Below, in pieces: positions 1 through 9,488 of a stretch of 64,000 nucleotides of DNA (the first letter of the stretch is position 1; the number at the start of each line of letters is the position of its first letter). The notes beneath the pieces were generated by a model. It searched no databases. It was given only the letters and a program-made list of their open reading frames with translations, and was not told the DNA's origin. A program made the translations under genes and the position numbers. The stretch comes from Aquisphaera giovannonii. GTDB taxonomy: Bacteria > Planctomycetota > Planctomycetia > Isosphaerales > Isosphaeraceae. The DNA lies in contig NZ_CP042997.1 in assembly GCF_008087625.1 (NCBI RefSeq), forward strand, positions 7,564,001-7,628,000, written 5' to 3'.

Positions 1-261
1 GACATCGATTTCGCCATCGACTTCCAGAGGATGATGGTCCAGGACGAGAACCGCTACTCCCCCTACACCGGCTACCTGAGGAGCGTCCGCGTCGTCGCGC
101 AGACGGCGGCGAAGGACGAGGACATCGTCACGAAGAGCAGCGTGCTGCCCAACTTCATCCACGTCAATTCACGCCTGAGCGTGACCACCGAGGCGGCGAA
201 TCGGCTCAAGGCCCACTCGATGGACAGCTCCTACATCAAGGCCATCGACAAGCTGCCATGA
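1..261 (+). CDS. C-terminal end of an unknown protein (partial)
   Basis: An open frame runs from the first base of the window to a TGA at 259-261, giving 86 residues with no start inside the window that must be used. The visible part is mixed polar and charged, with no membrane segment or metal motif, and ends in SYIKAIDKLP. I do not recognise the family. A hairpin that may end its transcript lies just downstream and is shared with the convergent ilvD gene. Confidence 0.6.
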   Translation, partial: DIDFAIDFQRMMVQDENRYSPYTGYLRSVRVVAQTAAKDEDIVTKSSVLPNFIHVNSRLSVTTEAANRLKAHSMDSSYIKAIDKLP

Positions 262-268
262 AAACGAA

Positions 269-299
269 GGGAGCCCGGCATCCTCGCGGCCAGGCTCCC
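269..299. terminator. Hairpin between convergent genes
   Basis: GGGAGCC at 269-275 pairs with GGCTCCC at 293-299. After one C/A mismatch, GGC 277-279 pairs with GCC 289-291 around a 9-base loop. It lies between the stop of the partial gene and the stop of ilvD, where a two-way terminator is expected. There is no strong T-tract. Confidence 0.45.
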
Positions 300-350
300 C
301 GCTAGCCTTGTTCGTCGAGCCTTGGCGGGCGCACGCTGCGCCCGCCGGGC

Positions 351-2255
351 TCAATCCCACTTCAAGATCGCGCCCGTATCGGCGCTCGTGGCCATCTTCG
401 CGTAGCGGGCCAGCCAGCCGGTCTTGAAGGGGGACGGCCGGGGCTTCCACTCCGCGCGGCGGGCGGCGAGCTCCTCGTCGGAGAGCCGCACCGAGAGCTT
501 GCCGGCGGGGATGTCGATCTCGACGATGTCCCCGTCGCGGATCAGGCCGATCGGGCCGCCGACGGCGGCCTCGGGGCTGACGTGGCCGATCGAGGCCCCC
601 GCGCTGCCGCCGGAGAAGCGGCCGTCGGTGACGAGCGCGCACTTGTCGTCCAGCCCCACGGCCTTGATGGCCGTCGTGGGCGCCAGCATCTCCTGCATGC
701 CCGGCCCGCCCCTGGGGCCCTCGTTGCGGACGATCACGACGTCGCCCGGCTTCACCTTCCCGAAGACGATGCCGTTGTAGGCGTCCTCCTCGCTCTCGAA
801 GATGACCGCAGGCCCGGAGTGCACGTACATCGACTTGCTGACGCCGGCCGTCTTCACGACCGCACCCTTCGGGGCCAGGTTCCCGGAGAGCATCGTCAGG
901 CCGCCCGTCTCGGAGTAGGCGCGGGAGACCGGGCGGATGACGTCGTACGGATCGAAGCCGTCGCCGTGGCCCCCCCCGTTCCCATTCTCCCCGGACGAGG
1001 GCGACCCGCTCTCGCCCTCGGCTTCGAGCAGGGCGAGGCCGGCGGACTGAGACCGCGGGTCGGCGGAGACGCTGGGCACGGTCCAGGCCTGGGTGGTCCG
1101 CTCGCCGCCCGGGCGCACCGCGGCCCACGTCCGCGCCATGGACACGGCCTTCCCGCTGCGGACGTCGAATTCCTCGATGTTCTCGCCGAGCGTCTTGCCG
1201 GTGACCGTCCGGCAGGACAGGTCGAGCAGGCCGGGGCGGCCGCGGGCGACCTCGCCGAGGATCGTGTGGATGCCCCCGGCGCGCGCCACGTCCTCGATGT
1301 GGTAGCTGCTCGACGGGCTCACCTTGCAGATGTTCGGCGTCTTCTTGCTGAGCTCGTCGATCCGATCGAGCGTGAACGGCACCCCGGCCTCGTGGGCGAT
1401 GGCCAGGATGTGGAGCACGGTGTTGGTGCTGCCGCCCATCGCCATGTCCAGCACCATGGCGTTGTCGAACGCGGCCGACGTGGCGATCTCGCGCGGCAGC
1501 AGCCCGTGCCCTTCCCCTTTGCGGCCGAATTCCAGGGCCATCTCCACGACCCGCTTCGCGGCGCGCTCATAGAGCTCCTTGCGGTCGGCCGACGTCGCAA
1601 GGATCGTCCCGTTGCCCGGCAGGGCCATGCCGATCGCCTCGGCCAGGCAGTTCATGCTGTTGGCCGTGAACATGCCGGAGCAGCTGCCGCAGGTCGGGCA
1701 GGCCGCCTGCTCGATCTCGAGCAGCTCCTCCTCCGAGATCTTGCCGTTCGCCTTCTGCGCCCCGGCCACGAAGGCGTCGATCAGGTCGACCGTCTTCCCG
1801 CCGACCGTCTTGCCGGCCTCCATCGGGCCGCCCGAGACGAAGATGGTCGGGATGTTGACGCGCATCGCGCCCATGAACATCCCCGGGACGATCTTGTCGC
1901 AGTTCGGGATGCAGATCATCCCGTCGAACATGTGCGCCTCGATCATCGTCTCCACGCTGTCGGCGATCAGCTCTCGGGAGGGGAGCGAGTACTTCATCCC
2001 CCGGTGGCCCATGGCGATGCCGTCGTCCACACCGATCGTGTTGAACAGGAACGGGACGCCCCCCGCGGCGCGGACGCACTCCTTGACGTAGTTGCCGACG
2101 GCCTGGAGATGGACGTGCCCCGGGATGATGTCCACGTGGCTGTTGCAGACCGCGATGAACGGCTTCTTCCAGTCCTGCTCGGTGACCCCGGTGGCGCGGA
2201 GCAGGCTGCGATGGGCCGCGCGGGCGTCGCCCTGCTTGATCGTGTCGGAACGCAT
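351..2255 (-). CDS. ilvD: Dihydroxy-acid dehydratase
   Basis: Catalyses dehydration of 2,3-dihydroxy acids to 2-oxo acids in isoleucine, valine and leucine synthesis, in the cytoplasm, using an Fe-S cluster. Family signatures are clear: cluster cysteines in CNSH (about residue 37), [11 protein letters not shown] (119) and [11 protein letters not shown] (186-192), the DGRFSGG segment and the C-terminal [12 protein letters not shown] start at the Met of MRSDTIKQG because GAGG lies about 8 bases upstream; the frame stays open further upstream but without family similarity. At 634 residues it is a little longer than E. coli IlvD (616). The extra length is a G/S/E-rich stretch around residues 400-436 between the two domains. 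The zinc-ribbon gene lies 168 bases upstream on the same strand. Confidence 0.96.
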   Translation of the reverse strand: MRSDTIKQGDARAAHRSLLRATGVTEQDWKKPFIAVCNSHVDIIPGHVHLQAVGNYVKECVRAAGGVPFLFNTIGVDDGIAMGHRGMKYSLPSRELIADSVETMIEAHMFDGMICIPNCDKIVPGMFMGAMRVNIPTIFVSGGPMEAGKTVGGKTVDLIDAFVAGAQKANGKISEEELLEIEQAACPTCGSCSGMFTANSMNCLAEAIGMALPGNGTILATSADRKELYERAAKRVVEMALEFGRKGEGHGLLPREIATSAAFDNAMVLDMAMGGSTNTVLHILAIAHEAGVPFTLDRIDELSKKTPNICKVSPSSSYHIEDVARAGGIHTILGEVARGRPGLLDLSCRTVTGKTLGENIEEFDVRSGKAVSMARTWAAVRPGGERTTQAWTVPSVSADPRSQSAGLALLEAEGESGSPSSGENGNGGGHGDGFDPYDVIRPVSRAYSETGGLTMLSGNLAPKGAVVKTAGVSKSMYVHSGPAVIFESEEDAYNGIVFGKVKPGDVVIVRNEGPRGGPGMQEMLAPTTAIKAVGLDDKCALVTDGRFSGGSAGASIGHVSPEAAVGGPIGLIRDGDIVEIDIPAGKLSVRLSDEELAARRAEWKPRPSPFKTGWLARYAKMATSADTGAILKWD

Positions 2256-2423
2256 GGAGGGACCTCTGTTTCGGTGGCACGAATCGTGGACCCCCCATGG
2301 TAGCAGACGGATGACCGACCTCCCAGGGGCGGGGACATCGATCGGGCGGGCGAATGCGGCGACGCCGGCGCACGTCCTTGACCTTGGAGCAGGCACGACG
2401 GGCCGTCGCGGGCGGCCCGTGCC

Positions 2424-3119
2424 TCACCGCCAGACGAAATGGCCGAGCAGGAGCCCGGCGATGAAGGCCATGGGGACCGCCATGAGGACAAGGAGCGACC
2501 ACGCGAGCACCGTCGCGGGCTGGAGGACGACCTCGCCGGCCCGTGGATAGGGCGGCGACTCGGGGCGGATGGACGACGGTCCGAAGTCGATCCCCGCGAC
2601 CGGGGCCACCGCGTCACCCGCCGATAGGGTTGAAGTCGGGCCCTCTTCGAAGGTGGTCGGGATGACGACGGGGACATCGCCGAATCCCTCCGCAGGCCGC
2701 GTCGCCTCCGTGCGGGTCCCGCCGGCCGCACGACCGCCCGACGTGTCGATGGCCGGGAAGGCCGCGGACTCGGTCGGTCCAGGAGGGTCGGGCTCGGCCG
2801 TCCCGTATTCGAAAGGCCGCGGTGGAGAATCGTGCTCGCGCGTGACGATGAAGTTGGCAAAGTCCCCCTCGGCTCGGATGTCCTCGGGGCGGATCGACGC
2901 GAGGTCATCGGGTATCGCCGCGGCGATCTGGTCCAGGAGCGACGGGGTAGCCCCCTGGGACGATGGCGACATCTCCACCGCGGGCCGGGCTTCCGGGTCC
3001 GGGACCAGGAGCTCGGCGCGGCAACGGGGGCATGCGACCGTCGTTCCCGATTTGCGCCCGGCGACCCCGATCAACTGCTGGCACTTGTAGCAACGGAACT
3101 TGAGTTTCGTCTCCGGCAT
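2424..3119 (-). CDS. Zinc-ribbon protein with C-terminal membrane anchor
   Basis: 231 residues. The N-terminus carries a CYKC...CPRC zinc ribbon (about residues 9-33) of the MJ0042-like kind common in planctomycetes. A long acidic, proline-rich linker follows, with one hydrophobic helix at the end (VLAWSLLVLMAVPMAFIAGLLLG) and almost no tail. The ribbon should therefore face the cytoplasm, held by a tail anchor. Start chosen at MPETKLKF, with AGGA about 9 bases upstream; the longer frame upstream is not protein-like. Function unknown. A second protein of the same general type is encoded at 11917-13317. Confidence 0.75.
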   Translation of the reverse strand: MPETKLKFRCYKCQQLIGVAGRKSGTTVACPRCRAELLVPDPEARPAVEMSPSSQGATPSLLDQIAAAIPDDLASIRPEDIRAEGDFANFIVTREHDSPPRPFEYGTAEPDPPGPTESAAFPAIDTSGGRAAGGTRTEATRPAEGFGDVPVVIPTTFEEGPTSTLSAGDAVAPVAGIDFGPSSIRPESPPYPRAGEVVLQPATVLAWSLLVLMAVPMAFIAGLLLGHFVWR

Positions 3120-3403
3120 GTTGGTCGTCCTGCGTCCCGCGTGGGCCCCGGCGAGGAAAGTCCAGTTCCAGGTTACGACGGGGAGCATCGAGTCGCCAGA
3201 TCGGCGCGAGGTCCGGGAGATACGCCCTCCCGGCGGCCGCGATTCGGCCACCCGACGCGGCAATTGGCCTGCAAGGCTCGAGAGTGCGGAGTGTAGACTG
3301 ATCCCAGCCGGGGGGAGCCGCGAACACCCTGCGCGGCGCGCGAGGCGTCGCGTGCCGAGGGGCCGGGGCGAGCGGCCGGGCGAGGCCCGAGGAGGAGCGG
3401 ACG

Positions 3404-5731
3404 ATGCGAGGGAGCTTCACGGCCGGGCGAGGCATGGCGATCCTCGCCGCCTTCGTCGCATGCGTCTCCGCTCAACTCGGCCCGGTCGCCCCGGCCGACA
3501 CGGTCTACCTGAAGAACGGCATCGTCTATCGCAGCCAGGGCGCCCCGGATCGGGACAACACGCTGGTGTTCCTGTGGGACGGACTCAAGAAGACCGTGAT
3601 CCGCGACTCGAGGATCGACCACATCATCGGCGACAATGCCTTCCGGACCGGCGAGAAGTTCACGCTCGTGCAGCCGCTCAGCGTGCACGGCGGGTCCATG
3701 CCCAAGAACGTGACGAGCGTCCAGGCCGGCCCGTGGAACGAGCGCGGGCGGAGGGACTTCCGGTACCAGGTCTCGCCGACGAGCCGACCCGTCGCCATGG
3801 AGCAGGCGATCATCGAGATCGGCCCCCACGTCACGCGATACCGGGCGGTGGACAACTTCTGGCTCGGGCAGGTCGCGACCTCGCAGGTCCCGCGCGAGGT
3901 GATCACCGGCCTGCTCGGGAAGGTGGAGCAGGCGAACCAGGCCGAGCGAGAGCGCGTGGTCCGCTTCTTCATGGACGCCGGCTGGTATCCCGAGGCGAAA
4001 ACCGAGCTCGACCGGCTGGTGAAGGAGTTCCCCAAGACCGACCTGGCGGAGCGTGCCGCCGGCGCGAAGACCTTCATGCTGCAGGCCGAGGCGACGCAGC
4101 GGAGGTCCGACTTCGAGGCGAGGCGCAGGGCCCAGCAGTATCGGAAGGCGTCCGCCCTCCTGAAGTCGTTCACCGACAAGGCGATCCCCACGGAGCTGGT
4201 GCTGGAGGTCCGCGAGCTGATCCGCCAGGATGACGACCAGCGGGCCGCGGACCAGGCGATGGCCTCGGACCTGTCCAGGCTGGAGGCCAAGCTGCCGGCC
4301 GTCGACCGCGGGACGTGGCGCAAGCGGACCATCGAGGCGACCCGGGCCCTCGGGCAGGCGCCCGACGCCGTCCGCGAACGCTTCAACGCCTGGAGGAAGT
4401 CGAAGGCCGTCCCCGGGACGACCGATGCCAATCAATTCGCGCTCGCGATGTCGGGCTACGTCGCCGGCAGCGATGCGGCCAGCCCGGACCTGAATGCGGC
4501 CGACGCCCTATGGAAGGCCCGCGATCTCATCCGCGACTATCTCAACGCCCCGGACGCGGCCGCGAGGGAGGGGATCTCCGCCCGGCTGGAGGAGCTGGCC
4601 TGGCCGGCGGGGGAGAACGTGCCCGACGGCTATCGGCGGCTGGAGCTCGCCACGAAGATCGCCCAGCTCATGCCGCCGCCCCTCCACGACCCGTCCGCCG
4701 AGCCGGATAAGGTCATCGCCCACAAGCTGGAGGCGGGGGAGGAGGAAGAGCCGACCGAGTACTCGATCGTCCTGCCGCCCGAATACCACCCGCTCCGGGC
4801 GTACCCCGCGTTGGTCGTGCTCCACTCCGGCGACGGCCCGAAGAAGGGCCTGGACGCCTGGTCCGCGGAGGCGACACGCCGCGGGTACATCGTCATCGCC
4901 CCCGAATACGGGACGTCCGGCGAGGGCGCGGAATACCACTACTCCCCCTCCGAGCACGCCGCCGTCGAGATCGCGCTCCGCGACGCCCGCAAGCGGTACG
5001 CGATCGACAGCGACCGCGTCTTCGTCGCCGGCCAGTTGCAGGGCGGGACGATGGCGTGGGACCTGGCGCTGGGCCACCCCGACCTCTTCGCGGGCGCGGC
5101 GGTGATCTCCGGCTTCCCGGCGAAGTACGTCCTCCGCTCGCTGGGCCAGCACGATCGCCTTCCGCTCTACTACGCGGTCGGCGACCTCGCGCCCGCGGCC
5201 AACGAGATCGTGTTCGGGAACTACCTCAAGCCGCTGATCCTCAAGGCCTGGGACGTGACCTATTGCGAGTACACGCGCCGGGCGCTGGAGGAGCTGCCGG
5301 AGGAGATCCCGTTCGTCCTCGACTGGACGGACCGGCATCGCCGCGACCCCTACCCGAAGACCTTCGACGCGGCGAGCGCCCGGACCTGCGACAGCCGGTT
5401 CTTCGGCGTGGTCGTCCGCGACTTCTCGCCGGGGCGCACGACGGCGCCCGAGGCCGTCGAGGTCCTCGGCCAGAACCTCAGCCCCGCGACCATCAAGTAC
5501 AGGACCAGCTCCGTCGGCAACCTGGTGAACGTCCGGGTGTCCGGGGTGAACCGCCTGGACGTCTGGGTGAGCCCGCGGTTGATCGACTTCAAGAAGAAGC
5601 TGGAAGTCCGCGTCAACGACAAGCCCCGTGTGAAGGGCATGGTCAAGCTGGACCTGGAACCCTTCCTCGAGGACCTGCGGATCCGCGGCGATCGGCAGCA
5701 GGTCTACTGGCTCAAGGTCACGGCCGGCTGA
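3404..5731 (+). CDS. Secreted alpha/beta-hydrolase-fold protein without nucleophile serine
   Basis: 775 residues with an N-terminal signal sequence (hydrophobic from about residue 10, cleavage near residue 31). Residues 30-400 are helical, with tetratricopeptide-like character around YPEAKTELDRLVKEFP. Residues 440-650 form an esterase/peptidase-type alpha/beta-hydrolase domain: YPALVVLHSGDG, then DRVFVAGQLQGGTMAW, then HPDLFAGAAVISGFP. The elbow that normally reads GxSxG is GQLQG, with leucine at residue 545 (TTG codon at 5036). The nucleophile is therefore missing and the protein is probably non-catalytic or uses another chemistry. The C-terminus is beta-rich. RBS GGAGGAG lies about 7 bases before the ATG. 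The GH13 gene follows 38 bases later on the same strand. Confidence 0.85.
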   Translation: MRGSFTAGRGMAILAAFVACVSAQLGPVAPADTVYLKNGIVYRSQGAPDRDNTLVFLWDGLKKTVIRDSRIDHIIGDNAFRTGEKFTLVQPLSVHGGSMPKNVTSVQAGPWNERGRRDFRYQVSPTSRPVAMEQAIIEIGPHVTRYRAVDNFWLGQVATSQVPREVITGLLGKVEQANQAERERVVRFFMDAGWYPEAKTELDRLVKEFPKTDLAERAAGAKTFMLQAEATQRRSDFEARRRAQQYRKASALLKSFTDKAIPTELVLEVRELIRQDDDQRAADQAMASDLSRLEAKLPAVDRGTWRKRTIEATRALGQAPDAVRERFNAWRKSKAVPGTTDANQFALAMSGYVAGSDAASPDLNAADALWKARDLIRDYLNAPDAAAREGISARLEELAWPAGENVPDGYRRLELATKIAQLMPPPLHDPSAEPDKVIAHKLEAGEEEEPTEYSIVLPPEYHPLRAYPALVVLHSGDGPKKGLDAWSAEATRRGYIVIAPEYGTSGEGAEYHYSPSEHAAVEIALRDARKRYAIDSDRVFVAGQLQGGTMAWDLALGHPDLFAGAAVISGFPAKYVLRSLGQHDRLPLYYAVGDLAPAANEIVFGNYLKPLILKAWDVTYCEYTRRALEELPEEIPFVLDWTDRHRRDPYPKTFDAASARTCDSRFFGVVVRDFSPGRTTAPEAVEVLGQNLSPATIKYRTSSVGNLVNVRVSGVNRLDVWVSPRLIDFKKKLEVRVNDKPRVKGMVKLDLEPFLEDLRIRGDRQQVYWLKVTAG

Positions 5732-5769
5732 CCAACCCGACCCGCCGCCGCGATGGGAGAGAACGTCTC

Positions 5770-7233
5770 GTGCAGCCTCAGACACCGGATTGGGTCCGCG
5801 ACGCCGTCTTCTACCAGATCTTCCCCGATCGATTCGCGAGGAGCGTCACGGTACCCAAGCCGAAGCACCTGGACGAGTGGGGCGCCACGCCGACCTATCA
5901 CGGCTACCAGGGGGGCGACCTGATCGGGGTGATCGAGCACCTGGACTACCTCCAGGACCTCGGGATCAACGCGATCTACTTCACGCCCATCTTCCAGTCG
6001 GCCTCCAACCACCGCTACCACACGCACGACTACGAGAAGGTGGACCCGATGCTGGGGGGGAACTCCGCGCTCGGCCGCCTCATCGAGGAGGCCCACGCGC
6101 GACGGATCCGCGTCGTGCTCGACGGCGTGTTCAACCACGCCAGCCGCGGCTTCTTCCAGTTCCACGACATCATGGAGAACGGGCAGAACTCGGCCTATCT
6201 CGACTGGTTCCACATCAACGGCTTCCCGCTGAACGCCTACGACGCGGAGAAGAAGCCCAACTACGGGGCCTGGTGGGGCCTGCCCGCCCTGCCCAAGTTC
6301 AACACCGGCTCCCCCGAGGTCCGCGAGTTCCTCTGGGGGATCGGCCGGCGTTGGATCGACGCCGGGATCGACGGCTGGAGGCTGGACGTACCCAACGAGA
6401 TCGACGACGACTCGTTCTGGCGGGAGTTCCGCCGCCGCGTCCACGCCGGCAATCCCGAGGCCTACATCGTGGGCGAGGTCTGGACCGACTCCCAGCGCTG
6501 GCTCCAGGGCGACATGTGGGACGCGGTCATGAACTACCAGTTCACGAAGGCGTGCGTCGCCTACTTCATCGGCGAGAAGGTCAATGAGAAGGAGCTGAGG
6601 CCGACGGCCCTGCATCCCGCCGGAGCCCCCGGCGCGGAGTCCTTCAAGAGGGCGATCGAGCGCCTCCTGGGGTTGTATGCCCCGGAGATCAACGCCGTGA
6701 TGCTGAACCTGCTCGGCAGCCACGACATGGCCCGTTTCGTCACGCTCGCCAACGACGACGTCTCGGCGTTCCGCCTGGCGACCACCTTCCAGTTGACCTA
6801 TCCGGGCGCGCCGTCGATCTATTACGGCGACGAGGTCGGGCTCCGGGGCGGCCACGATCCGTTCAATCGGGGCGCGTTCCCCTGGCACCGCCCGGAGGCC
6901 TGGGACAGGGACCTGCTCCACGAATTCCAGCGGCTGATCTCGCTCCGCCGCGCCCGCCCGGCGCTGCGCCGCGGGTCCTTCAAGATCCTGCACGCCGCCG
7001 GCGACCTGCTGGCCCACACGCGGCAGCTCGACGGCGAGACGATCGTGGTCGCGTTCAACGCGGCGACGCGACACCACAAGCTTTCCATCCCCATGCAGGG
7101 CGTCGCCGACGACGACACCGTCTTCGAGGAGCCCGGGAAGCCGCGATCGGCGCAAAAGGTCCAGGCCGGTGCGCTCCACGTCGAGCTCCCGCCGCGGTCC
7201 AGCCTGATCCTGGCCACGCCCTTCCCCGGCTGA
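5770..7233 (+). CDS. GH13 alpha-amylase family protein (neopullulanase/cyclomaltodextrinase type)
   Basis: 487 residues, no signal peptide, so a cytoplasmic maltodextrin-degrading enzyme. The (beta/alpha)8 barrel starts directly (DAVFYQIFPDRFARS). The four GH13 regions are present: DGVFNHAS; GWRLDVPNE with nucleophile Asp206; IVGEVW with acid/base Glu236; and LLGSHD with Asp319. PKFNTGSPEVREFL is typical of the neopullulanase/cyclomaltodextrinase group, but the N-terminal domain usual there is absent. The start is GTG at 5770, with GGGAGA about 10 bases upstream; an ATG at 5753 is out of frame. Exact specificity is not visible from sequence. Confidence 0.93.
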   Translation: MQPQTPDWVRDAVFYQIFPDRFARSVTVPKPKHLDEWGATPTYHGYQGGDLIGVIEHLDYLQDLGINAIYFTPIFQSASNHRYHTHDYEKVDPMLGGNSALGRLIEEAHARRIRVVLDGVFNHASRGFFQFHDIMENGQNSAYLDWFHINGFPLNAYDAEKKPNYGAWWGLPALPKFNTGSPEVREFLWGIGRRWIDAGIDGWRLDVPNEIDDDSFWREFRRRVHAGNPEAYIVGEVWTDSQRWLQGDMWDAVMNYQFTKACVAYFIGEKVNEKELRPTALHPAGAPGAESFKRAIERLLGLYAPEINAVMLNLLGSHDMARFVTLANDDVSAFRLATTFQLTYPGAPSIYYGDEVGLRGGHDPFNRGAFPWHRPEAWDRDLLHEFQRLISLRRARPALRRGSFKILHAAGDLLAHTRQLDGETIVVAFNAATRHHKLSIPMQGVADDDTVFEEPGKPRSAQKVQAGALHVELPPRSSLILATPFPG

Positions 7234-7258
7234 TCCTCGGGTCGCGAGAGGTCTCGCC

Positions 7259-8050
7259 ATGCCGCTCGACCGCGTGCCGCCCGCGTGGAGGATGCCCGAG
7301 GGGGTGAACGTCTCCCTCTGGGAATACCTCCACACGCCCCGCCTGGCCGTCGAGGAGGACGCCTACTTCGCCGGCCATCCCCTCTTCGAGGCCGACGCGC
7401 GGATCCTCGACAGTCGCCTCGACGTGCCGGGCCGGCTCGTCGACCTGGGCTGCGGGGCCGGGCGACACGCCCTGCGGTTCGCGGCCCGTGGGTTCCCGGT
7501 CGTGGCCGTGGATCTCTCGCGGTCCATGCTCGAGACGGTCCTCCGCAAGGCCGACGACATGGGCGTGCGGCTATTGACCACGCGGGCCAATCTCTGCCGG
7601 CTGGGCTGCTTCCCCGACGCGACCTTCGACCTCGCCCTGTCCATGTTCAGCACGCTGGGCATGATCCGCGGCCGCGCCGCCCGGCGACGGGCCCTCGGCG
7701 AGGCGTGCCGGATCCTCCGGCCCGGCGGCCGCCTGGTGCTTCACGTCCACAACCTCTGGCTCAATCTCCGGGACCCGCAGGGCCGGATCTGGCTCATGGG
7801 CCAGCTCGCACGAGCCATCCGCGGGCATTCCGAGCTGGGCGACCGGCGCATGACCTATCGCGGCATCCCCGGGATGGAAGTGCACCTCTATCGCCTGGGT
7901 GAGATCCGCCGCGAGCTGGGCCGCGCGGGCTTCCGCGTCGAGGAAGTCATCCCGCTCGAGGACGTCTCCTATCGCGTCATCGAGCGCCCCCGGCTCCTGC
8001 CCGGCATCCGCGCAGGCGGCTGGATCCTGTTCGCGCGGAAGCCGGGTTGA
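7259..8050 (+). CDS. Class I SAM-dependent methyltransferase
   Basis: 263 residues. Motif I is VDLGCGAGRHAL (about 61-72), followed by an acidic second strand VVAVDLSRSML. A motif IV-like segment, DLALSMFSTLGMI, and ILRPGGRLVLHVHN complete a Rossmann-type SAM-binding domain of the Methyltransf_11/25 group. The substrate is not evident. It starts 25 bases after the GH13 stop, with AGAGG close to the ATG, so co-transcription is likely. A strong hairpin follows. Confidence 0.9.
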   Translation: MPLDRVPPAWRMPEGVNVSLWEYLHTPRLAVEEDAYFAGHPLFEADARILDSRLDVPGRLVDLGCGAGRHALRFAARGFPVVAVDLSRSMLETVLRKADDMGVRLLTTRANLCRLGCFPDATFDLALSMFSTLGMIRGRAARRRALGEACRILRPGGRLVLHVHNLWLNLRDPQGRIWLMGQLARAIRGHSELGDRRMTYRGIPGMEVHLYRLGEIRRELGRAGFRVEEVIPLEDVSYRVIERPRLLPGIRAGGWILFARKPG

Positions 8051-8162
8051 AGCGGGCCAGGGGCTTGCCTCGCGTGAGGGAAAGGAATTCATTCCGTAGG
8101 GGCCGCATGCGCGCGGCGACCGGATGAGTGCCGGCCGGCACAATCACGTTTCGATCACGGGA

Positions 8163-8207
8163 GCGAGGCTCCTGCCGAGCCGCCACACGGCTCGGCAGGA
8201 GCCTCGC
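8163..8207. terminator. Perfect 20-bp stem with 5-base loop between convergent genes
   Basis: Bases 8163-8182 and 8188-8207 are exact reverse complements around the loop CCACA, with no mismatch. It lies between the methyltransferase and kbl, whose 3' ends face each other, so it most likely ends both transcripts. The T-tract on the plus strand is weak (GTGTTT at 8215-8220). Confidence 0.7.
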
Positions 8208-8266
8208 CCTCCCTGTGTTTGACCGGGTCGATATTCTTGCGGAGCAACCGGTCCCGGCACTCCGCC

Positions 8267-9451
8267 TCAGATGCCCAGCTCATCCCTCGCGGCCGTGAAC
8301 GCCTCGATGGCGAAGTCGAGGTCCTCGCGCGAATGGGCGGCGGAGATCTGCACCCGCACCCGGGCCTTGCCGTGGGGGACGACCGGGTAGGAGAAGCCGA
8401 TCGCGTAGACGCCCTTCTCCAGGAGCTTCTCGGCGAGCTTCCCGGCGAGCGCGGCGTCGCCGATCATGATGGGGGCGATCGGGTGCTCGCCCGGGATGAT
8501 GTTGAACTTGCGCCGCGTCATCTCGTCCCGGAAATATCGGGTATTCGCCTCCAGCTTGTCGCGGAGCTCGGTGGATCGGCGGCAGATCTCGATGGCCTTG
8601 AGGGAGGCCTCGAGGATCGGCGGGGCGACGGCGTTGGAGAACAGGTAGGGCCGCGAACGCTGCCGGAGCAGGTTGATGACCTCGGCCGGCCCGCTCGTGT
8701 AGCCGCCGCTGGCGCCGCCGAGGGCCTTGCCGAGGGTCCCGGTGAGGATGTCCACCCGGCCCATGACGCCGCAATGCTCGTGGGTGCCGCGGCCATGCTT
8801 CCCCATGAAGCCGACGGCATGCGAGTCGTCCACCATCACCGTGGCGTCATATTTCTCGGCGAGGTCGCAGATCCCCTCCAGGTCGGCGATGATGCCGTCC
8901 ATCGAGAAGACGCCGTCGGTCGCGATGAGCCGGAACCGGGCCGGGGCGGCCTCCTTCAGCTTCGCCTCCAGGTCGGCCAGGTCGTTATTCTTGTATCGCA
9001 GCCGCTTCGCCTTGCAGAGGCGGATCCCGTCGATGATGGAGGCGTGGTTCAGCTCGTCCGAGATGACCGCGTCCTCGGGGCCGAGGATCGACTCGAAGAG
9101 GCCCCCGTTGGCGTCCCAGCAGGACGAATAGAGGATCGTGTCCTCGGTCCCCAGGAACTCGGAGATGGCCGCCTCCAGCTCCTTGTGCGGCGCCTGCGTC
9201 CCGCAGATGAACCGCACCGAGGCCATGCCGTTGCCCCACTTCTCCAGGGCACCTCGTGCGGCGGCCACGACCTCGGGATGATCCGCCAGCCCCAGGTAGT
9301 TGTTGGCGCACATGTTCAGGACATCGCCGCGTCCCCGGACCCCCACGTGGGCCTGCTGGGGTGACGTGATGATGCGCTCGCCCTTCCACAGGCCCGCGCC
9401 CTTGATCTCCTCGAGCTGGCCCCGGAGATGGCCCTTCAGCGTCCCGTACAT
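8267..9451 (-). CDS. kbl: Glycine C-acetyltransferase (2-amino-3-ketobutyrate CoA ligase)
   Basis: 394 residues, the normal length. Cleaves 2-amino-3-oxobutyrate with CoA to glycine and acetyl-CoA; PLP-dependent, of the alpha-oxoamine synthase family. Seen: [15 protein letters not shown] near the N-terminus, the substrate and cofactor segments [16 protein letters not shown], and the Schiff-base lysine in [15 protein letters not shown]. It begins 37 bases after the end of tdh on the same strand, the usual tdh-kbl order, so the pair forms the two-step threonine degradation route. Confidence 0.96.
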   Translation of the reverse strand: MYGTLKGHLRGQLEEIKGAGLWKGERIITSPQQAHVGVRGRGDVLNMCANNYLGLADHPEVVAAARGALEKWGNGMASVRFICGTQAPHKELEAAISEFLGTEDTILYSSCWDANGGLFESILGPEDAVISDELNHASIIDGIRLCKAKRLRYKNNDLADLEAKLKEAAPARFRLIATDGVFSMDGIIADLEGICDLAEKYDATVMVDDSHAVGFMGKHGRGTHEHCGVMGRVDILTGTLGKALGGASGGYTSGPAEVINLLRQRSRPYLFSNAVAPPILEASLKAIEICRRSTELRDKLEANTRYFRDEMTRRKFNIIPGEHPIAPIMIGDAALAGKLAEKLLEKGVYAIGFSYPVVPHGKARVRVQISAAHSREDLDFAIEAFTAARDELGI

Positions 9452-9488
9452 CGGATGCGATCCTCCTCGTCGCCGGCCCCGGCGCCGC

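Noticed and set aside
582-2303. Long plus-strand frame (573 residues) opposite ilvD
   Set aside because: Arg/Asp/Gly/His-rich antisense of a clear ilvD gene; a high-GC shadow.
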